From: Septoria linicola
Taxonomy: Eukaryota; Ascomycota; Dothideomycetes; Mycosphaerellales; Mycosphaerellaceae
Assembly (NCBI GenBank): GCA_024114885.1
Contig: CP099420.1
Coordinates: 2,790,001-2,854,000, forward strand
Direction of reading: 5' to 3'
Length of the DNA: 64,000 nucleotides
Below the pieces are notes generated by a model that saw nothing but the letters and a program-made list of their open reading frames with translations, had not been told where the DNA came from and did not search any database. Both the position numbers and the translations under genes were made by a program. Position 1 is the first letter of the stretch. Each line of letters opens with the position of its first letter. Shown one piece after another: positions 1 to 12,000 of the stretch.

Positions 1-937
1 GGTCGTGCACGACCACTCACGAACGTAGGTCTTGTGTTTGTGGTGCGCAACACACGGAGTAGGTCTACTATCTCGTCGATGCTACTGGGCCGTACCCGTC
101 AGTGATGTCCCCATGGCTAGGGACTTTACTTCATGGTTTAATTGGCTAGGGACTTTACTTCATGGTTTAATCACAACGCTCAATAATAACAACCTCAAGC
201 ATTCGGCGTCAAGCAGAAGAGCCAGCCCGGCCCGGTGCCCATTCACTTCACCCTGATTACTCCACAGTACCGAACATCCGATATGTTCCTTCCAACTCAT
301 ATCCACCCGACTCATCCGGTATACATATCCTCTCCTCTCTGCTCCAGTGCTCCCTCTCTCCAGGAACGCCAAAAGTCTTCTACAGACTTCCGGCAAAGTC
401 GCACGACTCATTGACATGCATACCGCACACCGACCACGCTAGCACTATCCGCAAGCCACCCGTAAGTCCCCGCTGACGTGGTTGGCATCAAGGGACTACT
501 GCACGACACTGACACGCACACACGCTTTCGATGCGCGCAAGAGACGCGTTTATCGAGAGTGCGTTGCAAATCACAAGATTGATCAACATGACGTGTTGCT
601 TGCGATGATGACTGAAAGTGATCTGCGAAAATGTTCCCAATGGTCTGGTTATGTATTGTGCGATGGCGGCGGCACCGGCAGGCGCACCCCATTATTACGG
701 TACACAATCACACCATGGACGGCTTGCTGGCCTTCAGCATGATCGAGAGAGAAGTTGCGAGGCATTGGGCATCGACGACGGCGAGCGGTGAAGTCAGCTG
801 TTCTCTATTCTGTGGTCTGTCTGTCGCTGAAGCTGTCGTCTTCATATTCATCACTCAATCGTTTCTAGGCGACAAAAATCAATACTCCTTGCTAGGTCAG
901 AAGTGCTTTAGCACCACGAACGGCCCTTCTGCAGGCC
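1..937. other. Intergenic stretch at window start
   Basis: I see no convincing gene here. The open frames are short, lack family resemblance and overlap on both strands. The only clear structure is the 29-bp tandem duplication listed separately. The stretch holds the 3' flank of the SEC12 gene. Confidence 0.5.
114..171. repeat. Perfect 29-bp tandem duplication (two copies)
   Basis: Positions 114-142 and 143-171 are identical 29-bp units beginning TGGCTAGGGACTTTAC. No third copy is present. It lies in non-coding sequence and has no evident function. Confidence 0.95.
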
Positions 938-2951
938 CTAAAGCTCTCGCAAAATCTCTCCGGCATGTCCCATCAAGAATTGAGGAACGGTAGACCACAA
1001 AACGCCCTTGAGCACGGCTTCGCCTTCGTGTTCTGCCCACTGCCCAGCCTTCTTAAGCTTGCTCTTCCAGAACTTCTGCTGCTGCGGCTCTAGATCGTCC
1101 CATTGCTTTGCATCAGTGCTTTCGTGCGCCAGATATGCTTCCTTGTCGGGATGGACAGCGACACTAACGCCCTCACTGTCAGGAAGATGGTGGACAACAA
1201 CAGCAGTCGCTGCAGCATCTTCGGGCGATGCGTGGTGCTCTGCGAGCGCATCCTTGAGATTCGAAGCAGCTGTAGGTACCGCGATATCAGGAACTTTGGC
1301 CTGGGACAGAATATCGCGGTGATGCGCAGCCGCTGCGGGCTGATCGAGAAAATTGCTGAGACTGTTGGGCACGATGTTCCAGGATGAGCCAGCTGAGAGG
1401 AAAGAATAGAATAGGACGGACGTGACAAGACCAATGAAGAGGAATAGACCGTAGATGGTCAATGTCCAGAATCGTTCATCGGCGGGGTGACTGAGGACAT
1501 ATCGTGAGTCTTTATTCTTAGGCTCCAAAGGTGTCAGCGGGAAAGTCTCGATCACGAGTGTGTTGCCAAAGCTGACAGACGCGAGTCGAGCGTACTGTGG
1601 ACCAGGATTTTGAGGCTTCTGAGCAGGCAATGATTCACCATTCTTTCCTGTTGTGGCACCTTGGTCGGCGGCACGCGTTGGGGAGTGGAATGGCTGCCAG
1701 CATATTTTCGTAATACCTTGCTTGTGAACGTCTCTGAGAGACATGTAGCTGCGGATGGAAGAGAAGGTATCAGTCATGGCCTGGTAACTGACTGTCATGA
1801 CCTCAATGCTGCTGTCCTGCCCCGAGACCGCCAGTGTGAATTGTTGACTGCCATTGTTGTCAGCATCCAGAGCACCAACATCCAGGCTCGTTGCCTGCTT
1901 GATATGCCCTGGCAATTTCTTGGTTTGCATGACCAAAGCAGGGCCTGTTGGATACAGGTGATATACCCGCAGCTCGACGCCACTCTTATTTGGCTTGTTC
2001 ACAAGAGCAACCAGGTTTTCCGAATTGAGGAAACGGAGCGCCTTGAACTTAGGCCGGCTTCCTTTGGCCTGGAAATCGTCACTCGTAACCATCTGATACG
2101 CTCGTCTGGGGCCATTTGGTCTCTTGTCCACTTTCTTCTTCTCGAAGTCGTACTTGTAGGTCTGCTCCCAGATGGTGTGCTCATCACAATAGGCGAGACT
2201 GAACAGATTATCGTCGCCAATTCGAGCTATGTCCAGGTCTGCTGCCTCGTGCTTGTCCAAGTCTATCCTCGTGACCACGTCCCTGTCGTCTGGGATCGCT
2301 GCAGTCGCATCGAAGACGATGATCTCTGATTCCTTTGCGAACCCCGAGGCAATTGCGCCTATTCTTTTGCCAGGCGCATCTCTCTTGCCGACTGGTGACA
2401 AGCGCAGAAGTCGTTGGTACGTCTCCTTCTTCGGCGCAGTGGACGATTTGAACAGCGATCGTTTGCCCAGAAGCTTGATCTCCCCCTTCTCACTGCTACC
2501 ACTTGCAGCATCGTCCGTCTTCTGCTTCTTACGCGGGGGATATCGGATGTCAAACGCACGAAAGTGCTCGTTCTTGTTGTCATTCTGGGCAGCTGCGGAT
2601 GAGTTGATGCCAGCCAACGTGATTAAGCCGTCCTTGGTCGCGAGGTTTGCCAGAGACTGAATCGAATCTTCATCACGGGATAAATCAATCTCGGTCACGG
2701 GTTCGATAGTTGCGCGGTTGTTGATGTCCAGAAGTGACTACTCTCAGTGTTAGTCCTCCAGCTTCACAATCCAGATATGGGACTTCATGACTATCACACA
2801 CAATCTTGTTCGGGACACCACTGCGGCCCTCGCCGCCGCCGCCAGCAATCACTAGATAGCCTCGATTATATGGATCGAAATCGGCAGCATAGACTGGATA
2901 ATCGAGCGTGTGTTTGGCGTAGGACACATCGGAGTTGGTGAAACTAGGCAT
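938..2951 (-). CDS. SEC12: Sec12-like guanine nucleotide exchange factor for Sar1 (WD40, ER membrane)
   Basis: Two exons on the minus strand, 2951-2802 and 2737-938, are joined across a 64-nt intron (2738-2801, GTGTGT..TAG) and encode about 649 residues. The N-terminus reads YPVYAADFDPYNRGYLVIAG then GGGEGRSGVPNKI, the first WD40 blade typical of fungal Sec12. The middle is WD40-like. One hydrophobic segment (FWTLTIYGLFLFIGLVTSVL, about residues 475-497) is followed by a lumenal tail of about 150 residues. Sec12 is the ER-resident exchange factor that loads GTP onto Sar1 and starts COPII coat assembly. Unlike the yeast protein, the C-terminus (EILREL) has no HDEL retrieval signal. The ATG at 2951 is chosen because the conserved first blade starts right after it. 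The family call is firm; the intron is inferred from splice sites and frame. Confidence 0.9.
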
Positions 2952-3044
2952 GATGACCGACTGATACTACGATCTTGTGCGAGTATACAGCGGTCGTAGT
3001 TAGAGTAGTGGGTCCGGGATGTTGTATCGCATCGTACACAAAGA

Positions 3045-4199
3045 GTGAAGCAGGAAGAGACAGCTGGTGGGAGCAGTGACGAAAGCGGCTTTGACTTTCC
3101 GATCCAACAACAACACGTCCTCCAAACTTCCAATGGCGCGTCTGCTGTATCATTTGCACATCCTAGAAGTCAGACGTGGCAGAGCAGCGTGGAGGAATCT
3201 GACCAACAGCCTGCCTCGGACTCATCATGGACGCCGCAGCCTCCAAGACGTAGACATGAGAAGCTTGGACTAAGTGCAAGACCGAAGCCCATTTTTGTAC
3301 GTCGAGCAGAGCTCGATCGCACTGTGGCTGCTCTTCCCACAATATCGGTCGACACAATTTCTCAACTTGCGGCAGAGTCGCAAGCTACAGTGAATCACGC
3401 ACTATCTTGTCTGCACAATCTAAAGCTTCATATACACCAGACAGTGCAAGATCATCAGAGGCGCGCAGAGACTGCTGCACACCATGCTGTGGTGGGAAAG
3501 TTCTCACTTGGCTATGGACTCAACCGGTAGCTGTTCGTCACGAGTTCACTACCAACTTTGACTTGGTCAATTTGAACTGCCACTTCCTTGTGGCAGAGAA
3601 CAGAGAGGACTATATATGGAAGTGGTTGCAGCTACTGCGCGGTCCTGAGGCTGAGCATACTCGGTACCACTGGCTGGGAGGCCTTGCGCAAGCCCAGTGC
3701 GAGTGGACAAATTCGGTCATCGAGGGCCTGCTCACCCTTCGCAAAACACTACCAGTTCTTGATTGCAAGCGCCGTGATCTGACTGCAATTGTGTCAGTGC
3801 TCAGACATGAATGCATGATTTCGCAAGTGCAGCCTTACGAGGTAGATTTGGTCGATGACCTTGTCCTCGCCACATCTCTCTCGAGGCCAGCGTTTATAGC
3901 GCGAGAGCAAAATGCTCGACTGTTGCTATTTCACCCTGCTCGGGCAGATGCCAGGCTTGTTGAAGCTTCTTGAAGAAAGTCCGCCCGATGTTGACGCTGT
4001 TTGGAGCGCACGAGAGCCAGTTAACAATGCTTTCTGCTATCACGTATCGCGCGCGAGCTACATTCTGCGCCTCCAGGGCTTTGCGCGGGAGTCTCTTTGG
4101 GTGCAGAATATTGTGCAATCACGAGCAGCTAGAATATGGAATGCCCGATCCAAGGTGTTCGACGACCTGCATCATGGTGCTCCCTTGTCCAAGCCATGA
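3045..4199 (+). pseudogene. Unrecognised gene, degenerate or with unresolved introns
   Basis: Three consecutive open stretches on the plus strand read like one protein in three frames: about 3045-3491 (frame of 3045), 3545-3862 or 3960 (frame of 3407) and 3948-4199 (frame of 3912). The middle part contains WKWLQLLRGPEAEHTRYHWL and the last part YHVSRASYILRLQGFARESL. Possible introns at 3492-3544 and 3863-3947 would restore the frame, but their donors (GTGGGA, GTCCTC) are poor. The first stretch has no in-frame ATG, only GTG at 3045, with a stop at 3006. I do not recognise the family. It is either a real multi-exon gene with a missing first exon or a decaying copy. It is divergent from SEC12, 93 bp away. 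Confidence 0.4.
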
Positions 4200-4306
4200 T
4201 AGCAGGACTTGGTGTCACACCGCGTGTGAGGATAAAAGCTGCGATCGTTATGTCCAGCATCCTCGTCATCTAAGAGGCCGTATGCTACGCGTGACTACGC
4301 AGAGGC

Positions 4307-4945
4307 ATGATCATGAACAAAGTACCAGAATGCGGCAATCTCTATATATGCGGCCTGGATGCCCTCGACGATCCGGACTTCCTCGACCAAATCGGTGTCA
4401 CCCACATCCTATCTGTCCTGGAATTTGACTATTGCGACTATCCCGAATTCGACAGATACAGACGAATGTTGGTTCAAGCTGCAGATCACCCTCTCCAGGA
4501 CCTCTACAGATACTTCCAGCTCACGAACAATTTCATCGATTCGGCACTTGCTCCTGGTCCTCCTCTTCCGCCTTGCCATCAAGACAGCTCAGCTGTGCCA
4601 GTTCACAAGAACGCAGTGGTAGTGCACTGCGCCATGGGGTAGTCGAGGTCTGCCACAGTGGTCTGCGCATATATGATGTACAAGCTACGCATTACTGCGA
4701 GCAGAGCATTACAAACACTGCAATCTTCAAGACCAATGTGTGCTCCGAACGGGGGATTCATGGCGCAGCTGATGCATTATGAGAAGTTCTTAGGCGTGGC
4801 AGGCACGGTTGCAGCTGGGCCAAAGGTTGTAGCTAAGCAGGATGTATGTGCAGCCACTACTCAGACGCCAGCCGATGGCAATGCGATGGAGCCAAGTGCC
4901 ATGGCTGCGGCTGCAGTCACTACGTTGGAGCGTGCTGCAAAGTAA
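4307..4945 (+). pseudogene. Dual-specificity protein phosphatase with in-frame TAG in the catalytic loop
   Basis: One frame runs from 4307 (or ATG 4313) to 4945, broken only by TAG at 4640-4642. Before the stop it reads NLYICGLDALDDPDFLDQIG, THILSVLEF and VVVHCAMG. After it, SRSATVVCAYMMYKLRITAS and NGGFMAQLMHYEKFLG follow in the same frame. This is the DSP fold with the CX5R signature HCxxGxSR, so the stop replaces the residue between Gly and Ser-Arg (Lys in Yvh1-type enzymes). The general Asp region lies upstream, near FDYCDYPEF. At about 213 codons it lacks the C-terminal zinc domain of Yvh1, so it may be a short paralogue. Translation stopping at 4640 would leave the catalytic Cys but lose the phosphate-binding Arg. 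It could be a pseudogene, an allele or a sequencing error. Confidence 0.8.
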
Positions 4946-5207
4946 GAATTCGCTGCTGAGACAGCCCTGAGTCTGCTTTAGTCAATGTTATGTTTTGGGA
5001 AATCTGACAAAAGGACGCAGAGCAAGCTCAGGGTCAAAGTATGATTGTATCGTAAAGCAATGGGTATCATAGACATCTTCGTAGCACTCCTGTGGCCTCT
5101 GCTCGGTGCTCCTTTCTCAAGCCATTTCACCGCCTGCTCATAAAACCGTGGTCATTTCTCTGCGCCTCCACAGCTCAATCCCTTCGACCGCCTCTCCACT
5201 GCTCAGC

Positions 5208-5627
5208 CTAGTGATGTGGCGGTGGCCCTCCAGCTGGCGGTGCTATCGTGCCATACCCTCGTGTGCCGCCAGTCTGCACATTACTGCTGTACACTCCCGG
5301 CGCGGGTCGTTCGTCGAAGTAGCCTTGCTGTGCTTGCTCTTTCCGCGAGTAGTAGATGTACTCAATGTAGAAGCTGCGATGCGTTAATCTTCAGCAAGAT
5401 CACTGACCAGCCTATGCATGGGTATGTATGACTTACGCATGGATGTGGCCTGGGATGTAGCCTAGGATTGTCAGGACAATGTTGATGAAGAGGTCTGCTC
5501 CGCAGCCTGCGACGAGGTAGACGCCGACTAGGAGTTGTTAGTGAGCCGTTGTCGCGCGAGTGTTTCGTGAGGCTTTACCTGGTGGGAAGAAGATGGTGAT
5601 GATCACCAGAAGGAGGGCAGAAATCAT
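5208..5627 (-). CDS. PMP3: Plasma membrane proteolipid 3 family protein
   Basis: Three exons on the minus strand, 5627-5579, 5527-5437 and 5373-5208, with introns of 51 nt (5528-5578) and 63 nt (5374-5436), encode 101 residues. The sequence begins MISALLLVIITIFFPP and continues VGVYLVAGCGADLFINIVLT, ILGYIPGHIHAFYIEYIYY, the full UPF0057/Pmp3 signature with two membrane helices. These small hydrophobic proteins sit in the plasma membrane and affect membrane potential and salt tolerance. Yeast Pmp3 is 55 residues. This one adds a hydrophilic tail of about 50 residues rich in Gly, Pro and Tyr and ending GGPPPHH, as is common in filamentous fungi. Each splice junction restores the family reading. 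Confidence 0.93.
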
Positions 5628-6267
5628 GGTTGGAGCTGAATCGAAATCGTGTGCTATGCTGGTTTGTTCGAGTCGTATGTCTTCAGATATGTTCGATGTC
5701 TGTATTCTTCCAAAAACTGCAACGCTGGCGCCTACTTGAGCTCGCGAGTCACTGGGCGCGTAGCTATATGAGCTTGCGACAGCAGTGTGACGCGCAATGA
5801 GAAATGGCCGGGCTTCGGTAGAACTTTTGTGGCGCAGAAACGCCACTGCACCGCCCTGCGACTGCCGAATCTCACCCAAACCGCGCACCGCACCTTCCTC
5901 TTCTTCAGTCAGCGTGGTACGACCATAATCGCTCCGTCTGTCAGTCATGGCAGGTTGGATAAACATCGTATTCGCTGCTCGACACGATCGACATGACTGT
6001 GCCATGTCATACCACCGGCCAAGAGACGGTCGTGCCCCTCGTGCGCATTGTGGCCGTGGCTTGTACTGACTAGCGCCAAGAGGAGAAAGGATTGAGACGA
6101 TCGCTTGCATCAGACTGGGTCTCGCGCGATGCAGGCTTCTCTTTCCACCTCTCCTTTCGTTTCGCATGCACTGGTCGCTGCAGTGGCCGCGATATCAGCG
6201 CTGATGGTAGCATAGAAAGAGGCATTCGTGCCGGTCGCACAACAGAACAGGGTTCGCGAGCCTCAAA
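5628..6267. other. Divergent intergenic region, PMP3 / GT90
   Basis: This 640-bp region lies between two divergent start codons. A 209-codon minus-strand frame covers much of it, but that frame is only an upstream extension of PMP3 exon 1 without family features. I see no separate gene. Confidence 0.5.
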
Positions 6268-7683
6268 ATGTTGTCCTGCATGTCAGCACTCCCGTCCGGG
6301 AACGTTAGCCGATGCATGCTGTTCGCCAGTTTGATCTTTCCTGCCCTCATGATCTGGACCATATGGTATGGCATGAACTCGGACAAGGACGACATACCAG
6401 CCATCTTGACTCAAGTGATTCCCGCTGGGCACGCGACCTGCCAGCAAGCCACTCTCTTTGAATGTTCTTCGTGCCTGGAGCAACATGATGCAGCGAACAA
6501 GAGCGATCCAGGACTCTGGCAATTCGAGTATGGTCGACATGATAGAGATGAGAGTTTGAGCGAAAGCCAATGTGAGGCAGCATTTCCTGGTCTTTTCGAG
6601 GATATCCACCAGGGCAAGCATTACTGGCAACAGAAACGCCAGACCAAGATTACACCGGCATTATTAGACGGCATCAACATCAAGAATGGCATGACCAGAG
6701 CAGTAATATTCGACGGCGACTTATACATTATTCAGACCAAATCTACCGCCGAGGACCATAGAAGGAAAACCTTGGCCATTCTTAGTTCCATTCATCGAGC
6801 ATTGGCAGCGGCCAGTGATCGAAGAACGTTTCCGAACATCGAATTTGTCTTCTCGATCGAGGACAAGGCGACGGACGTAACCAGCGTAAGGATTGAACCA
6901 CTATGGGTGGTGGCCCGAAAAGCATCAGAAGAGTCCTTCTTTCTACTTCCTGACTTTGGCTATTGGGCATGGGACAACATTATCGACGGCAAAAATAACG
7001 AGGTTGGACCCTACGACGAAGTGGTCCACAAGGCGCTCGCGTTCGAGGAAGGTGGCAACTTCTTCGACAAGACTCCCCAGCTGGTCTGGAGAGGCAAGCT
7101 CAGCTTTGCGCCGAAGCTCAGGCGAGGTCTGATCGATGCTGCAAGAGGCAAGGAATGGAGCGACGTCAAGGAATTGAACTGGAGTGTCAAGCACAACTTC
7201 CTGGCTCTTGATGAGCATTGCCGCTACATGTTCATTGCGCATGTCGAAGGACGGTCATACTCTGCTTCACTCAAATATCGACAGGCATGTCGGTCTGTCA
7301 TTGTGGCTCACAAGCTGCAATACATCCAGCACTATCATTATCTTCTTGTCGCCGAAGGTCCACACCAGAACTTTGTTCAAGTAGCACGAGACTTTTCAGA
7401 TCTGACGCCAAAGATCGAAGAGCTCCTCGCCAACCCGGTCAAAGCAAAAGAGATCGCCGATAACAGCGTGGGCACTTTCCGAGAACGATACTTAACCCCA
7501 GCGGCAGAGGCATGTTATTGGCGTGCCTTGATTAGAGGCTACAGCAGCGTCTCTGAAGAAGCCAGTATCTGGCATACGCTCAGCAGCACAGGCAAGAAAA
7601 CCAAACGTGGATTGAGATACGAAACGTTCATTCTGCTTTCCAGCGAGGAGATGATGAACTACATGTCTGTCGCTGAAGGCTGA
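6268..7683 (+). CDS. Glycosyltransferase family 90 (CAP10-like) type II membrane protein
   Basis: A single exon of 471 codons. A short cytosolic N-terminus is followed by one hydrophobic anchor (about residues 17-35, LFASLIFPALMIWTIWYG), giving type II topology in the secretory pathway. The C-terminal half carries the CAP10/DUF821 pattern: FFLLPDFGYWAWDN, QLVWRGKLSFAPKLRRGLID, then EGRSYSASLKYRQACRSVIV and HYHYLLVAEGPHQNFVQV, followed by a DLTPKIEELLANP helix typical of the C-terminal subdomain. GT90 enzymes include cryptococcal Cap10 and xylosyl- or glucosyltransferases. The donor and acceptor here cannot be predicted. A second ATG at 6280 is possible but the anchor is unaffected. It is intact, with no intron seen. 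Confidence 0.88.
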   Translation: MLSCMSALPSGNVSRCMLFASLIFPALMIWTIWYGMNSDKDDIPAILTQVIPAGHATCQQATLFECSSCLEQHDAANKSDPGLWQFEYGRHDRDESLSESQCEAAFPGLFEDIHQGKHYWQQKRQTKITPALLDGINIKNGMTRAVIFDGDLYIIQTKSTAEDHRRKTLAILSSIHRALAAASDRRTFPNIEFVFSIEDKATDVTSVRIEPLWVVARKASEESFFLLPDFGYWAWDNIIDGKNNEVGPYDEVVHKALAFEEGGNFFDKTPQLVWRGKLSFAPKLRRGLIDAARGKEWSDVKELNWSVKHNFLALDEHCRYMFIAHVEGRSYSASLKYRQACRSVIVAHKLQYIQHYHYLLVAEGPHQNFVQVARDFSDLTPKIEELLANPVKAKEIADNSVGTFRERYLTPAAEACYWRALIRGYSSVSEEASIWHTLSSTGKKTKRGLRYETFILLSSEEMMNYMSVAEG

Positions 7684-9001
7684 AGTGGCCTATCGTGCGA
7701 TGCACAACTACATTCATACCACAGCATCATGCTGTGCTTGAGCAAAACCTGAGGAGAGCCTCTTGCACGTCCCAGCACACTCATTGAGTGTGTGCGACGA
7801 TTCGCGGATCGTGTGGCCGTAAGCCACATGCCACATGCTTTCAAGGTTGACACGACGCATGCGGCTCTCGTCCCGCCTCGTATCGACGCGTGGCAATGCA
7901 TGAGGCTCTTTCTGATTGCGATCGTAATGCGCACACAGAGTGCTGTGCGCGATGCAATAGACAGCATGAAGGACAGAGGAAGAAGGGAGAGATAAATGTA
8001 CAGCAAGATACATAGTATCTGGAGACAGAACTTCCAGGTGCGGTAGACATTTTTATCCTCTGTATGCAAGCCACATAGACCACAGCTCCTGCGATCGTAG
8101 TCCTATAGCGATATCACACAACAACCCATGTTATCTACAACACCGGCGCTACTACACATGTTCAACTAATCCCTCTCACTCACCGGCGTAAAATCTCCAA
8201 ACAGCCACGTTCATCCGCATCTGACGACTTCTCGAAGCCTGCCAACCCCTTCTACAGCATTACTCCTAACAGCAACCATCGCCGTCCGTCTCTACACCCA
8301 CTAGCGCCCGTTATGCAACGTCCCAATCAGCCATCTCTTGCTGTCCGGGTAGACATGGAAAAAGAAAAGATAAGCTTCTAAGCTCTCGCGCAAGGTATAC
8401 TCGTTGTGTTGTCATTCATGGCTGTATGCCGTATACAGCTGAGGTTCCGAATGGTCGGCGCGGAAACGAGGGCTGAAAGCGGCCAAAGTGCCGACAGGAC
8501 CAACAAGACAGGTTTTTTGCGCGCGGTGGTAAGCGACGAATGGGGAATATGGATCGAAATTGTGCTTGATTCTGTCGTGTTTTCCTTTTGGCGCAAGGAG
8601 ACTACACTCCGGAGGGATAAAGCAGGGAAGAAGTCGTGGACTGCTGTCATCGTTGCATACATGTTGCTGATGCTGTCTAAGGTATGGTCTCCTTTGGTCT
8701 GCTCCCGCGCTTGACATGCATGCAGCAGTAGAAGCTATTTTAACGCCAAAACGCTCAAAGCATAAAGCATACACAGCAGCCCTGACCAACGCTGCTTGTC
8801 TGCTTGCTTGTCGTGAGCGCTGCAAATGCGCAAATACTAACATCCAAGATGTTGTAAGAACTCCGCGCTAATCTATCGTCACAATGCCTGCCACTCGACT
8901 TCCCTTCGCCGCTACCGTCGCATGCGCTGTAATGCTGCATGCCAATATTTGTACACCCATGAGATTCGAGACGCATTGGGCTTCTTGACCACGGGATCCA
9001 C
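7684..9001. other. Intergenic, 3' ends of GT90 and UBP15-type genes
   Basis: About 1.3 kb lies between two convergent genes. Open frames on both strands are short and have no recognisable features. I see no RNA gene or repeat. Confidence 0.5.
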
Positions 9002-12000
9002 CTACCGGATGTTGAGGCTCTCGTAGCGTGCCCAAGTCTGGCGAGCGCGATTAGCATGCTCGAGGCCTAGGTGATCATCAGGACCAAGCTTGTCCGAGAG
9101 AATGTCATCTGCAGACACAGGTTAGCTTGTCAGATATGGAAGCGATACGCAGTGTCTTACCATCTTCGACCAGAACGGGCCTACTATAGACTTGGCCTCC
9201 CTTAATGACGGCGAATTTGATCTTCTCGAGATTCTTGCCCTTCAAGCCTGTGCGTTTCGATATCCGTTCTTTGGTCTCCTTGAAGATCTCACCGGCCTTC
9301 ATGAGGAAGATGAAAGGTATTCCATGCGCCTTCGATGCGTCCTTCTCGAAGTGGTAGCAATAGAGTAAGCGGTCGCCCTTCTCGGGATCCATTTGCGACT
9401 CTTCTTCTGGTATCCTTTCGGCGTAGACATTCATGAACTCGTTAAGTGCGATGACGCCATGTGTGGGAGGCAAGATCTTGTACACCTTATTGCTATGCAC
9501 TTCGTAGAAGCGGACCTGTTCCGTGATCTCGTCAGGAAGGTTGGCACGCTGCTGGAGAGCCGCAAGGATGTCGACGAAAGTCGCCTGTTTGTGAACCAAC
9601 ATGTCGTATTGCTCCTCTTTCTGGATGCCTTCCGACAACCAGGTAATGCGCACATTTTTACGTTGTTCAAGATCTGTCAGGCTCATTTCCAGGACTTCGT
9701 AGAATAGGTGATCTGGGGCTTGAGATGGTGCGTAACCATAGCTGCCGTAACCATTGTTGCCCATCAGGATGTGGTTGACTGTTGAGCTTTGTTGCCTCTT
9801 GACTACAGCGCGCGGTTTTCCGGATTGAATGTTAGTCGTGGTGAAGCGGATGTGCGATGGCTCAACTGGTGCTGCACTTTTGGATGAAAGGTAATCCGCG
9901 ACTTTGTGTGCAAGTGCATCATATGTGTCCTTCTTCGAAAGGGCGAGGTTGAAGCCAGCATCCTCTTCACTGCGGAGCTGCAGGTTTGCTGTAGACTTCG
10001 GCGAGAAGTTGACGAAAAGGCGGTTCATAAGGAAATCATAGAAGCTCGGTGCGTCAAGGCATGCAGTTGGGTTCGTTTGCCGCAGAGCACTCTGCTCGGC
10101 CTCTGACAGGCTGCGTTGAAAACAAATTATGTCTCCGTCCTGAATCTCCGAGGCCAATAGAGTGTTCTTAGGCTTCATGGGCTCGATATAATTCTGTTTG
10201 ATCTCTTCAAACAGCTGAAGGCCGACATCGCCAGCCTGCCACCCCATGAGTGACATGATAGGGCCTGCAAGGTCTTGAGCTCGGTCGGTGGGGTTCATGT
10301 AGATGTGGCCGACACCATGTATTTGTTGCTTGTCAACATCAAAGTGCTTCAAAAACAGTATAATTGGTTTCGTCTGAGATTGCGCGCCGTTCACAAGTGG
10401 TGAGGCCATGGCCTCGTCGTCGAGTTTCCAGATTGGCTTCCCGTCTGAGCCTCGAGTGGTAGCCTCCATGAATATTCTGAAGCCAGACGTGCGCGTGCTG
10501 AACTTGTCAGCAGCCTCTTGCAGCGTCATGTCACCCCACGCCAGTGGGTGATCAGGGCGCACAGTTCCATTCTGGCGATTAACCATGATCCAGGGACGAA
10601 TGAGATCGGGCTCGACTCCCTGCTGCTCGGCAACATGTTTGGTGAAGTCTCGCATTGTCATACTCCTCAACAAGCGGTACACCGAAGGTGCAGCAGGATT
10701 CGTAGCCTCATCGGCCCACGGAATCAGATCCTGACCATCGTGAAGCTGGAAATTCTTCTCGGTGCCAACGAGCACATTCATATACAAGTGAGCCTCTTCT
10801 TTCTCCTTCCGTCGGCGTTCAGCCAAAAGGCGTTCCTCTTTGAGCTTGAGAGGAAGGTGCTCAGGTGGCTTGACTTGATCCTCCGTAAGAATGATCTGGT
10901 CAAGGCGACTTTCCCGGATGTATACCAACATGTAAGCATTGTTCGAGCGTTTGGTGGACCATTGCCGGGTGTAAGGGTTTTGGCCCTTCTGGACGCCATT
11001 CACTCCTTGGTAATCACCGCCAAAGTTGTCGTCAATGGCCTCTCTTGTTGTTGCTCGTGTTACCCGATCATCATCGAAGCGATAGAATTGGCCATTCTTC
11101 TCTGGCTTCAGGAAAGCGTAGTAGTGACCTGCGTTAAGATCACCTGAGTGCACAAGTACACCGTGCAGGTGATAGACGTAGGGCTCTGACTTGTCTGCAG
11201 TCTCGTCCAGATATGGCGATGCATCGAACACCTCCGGGAACTCGTAACGATCGTTGACTTTCATCATGGCATCCCTCTGAAAATCGTACTCGAAGCGCTT
11301 CAGCTGTAGGTGAAGGACATTTGGGAAGCTCTCAAAAATGACACCTTTCTTCGCATCCTGTAGTCCGAACCCTTCGGCGGCATACTTGTTGTCACCCTCC
11401 AGAGTCTCGACCTGGATGTAGTCCTTGAAACTGTCGTGCAGCCCCTTGCAGCCTGACACGTTTAACTGCAGGTCCCAGAAGTCCTCGATCCTGCTGGACT
11501 CATAGTCGACATTGATACACCTGAGGTAAGTCTTCATCTTGCCGACAAACATTTGCTCGAGTGCATTCTCGGCTTCGGTCCCTTTCATGCGTGCTTCCAG
11601 CTTCTCCATCAGAATGCGAGAAAGTTCTTGCACGTCCTGTTGTTCGAAAATTTGGCGACTCTCCCAGCCGAAAGATCGCGTGAGCTCGTTAGTCGACACG
11701 GCCACTTGGTCGGCTTGTAGGCTATAGAACAGGCGCTGAAGCATGTATGCGGAGTTTGAAGCTTCCTTTTCTTGCGGCGTCTCGGTTGGTATTTGGTACA
11801 CTGCTTTCCGAAATGCGCCAGTGAGGTAGAGTGATTGCAGCAACGAGTTGAGGTAACATGTGGCTCCCTGATTCCTGAGACCGACCATACCAGTCTCCTT
11901 CTTGCTGTCATAGTTGATGAAATTGTGCCATAGCACACCTGTAGGATCCTTGAGCACACGCACGTAGGCGGTCATCCTGGCGGAGCCATTCTCAATCAGT

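Noticed and set aside
9105..9160. Contiguous C-terminus of the deubiquitinase reading through to a stop at 9105
   Set aside because: The tail LRIASISDKLTCVCR is intron translation. Splicing 9109-9160 gives the ending expected for the family.
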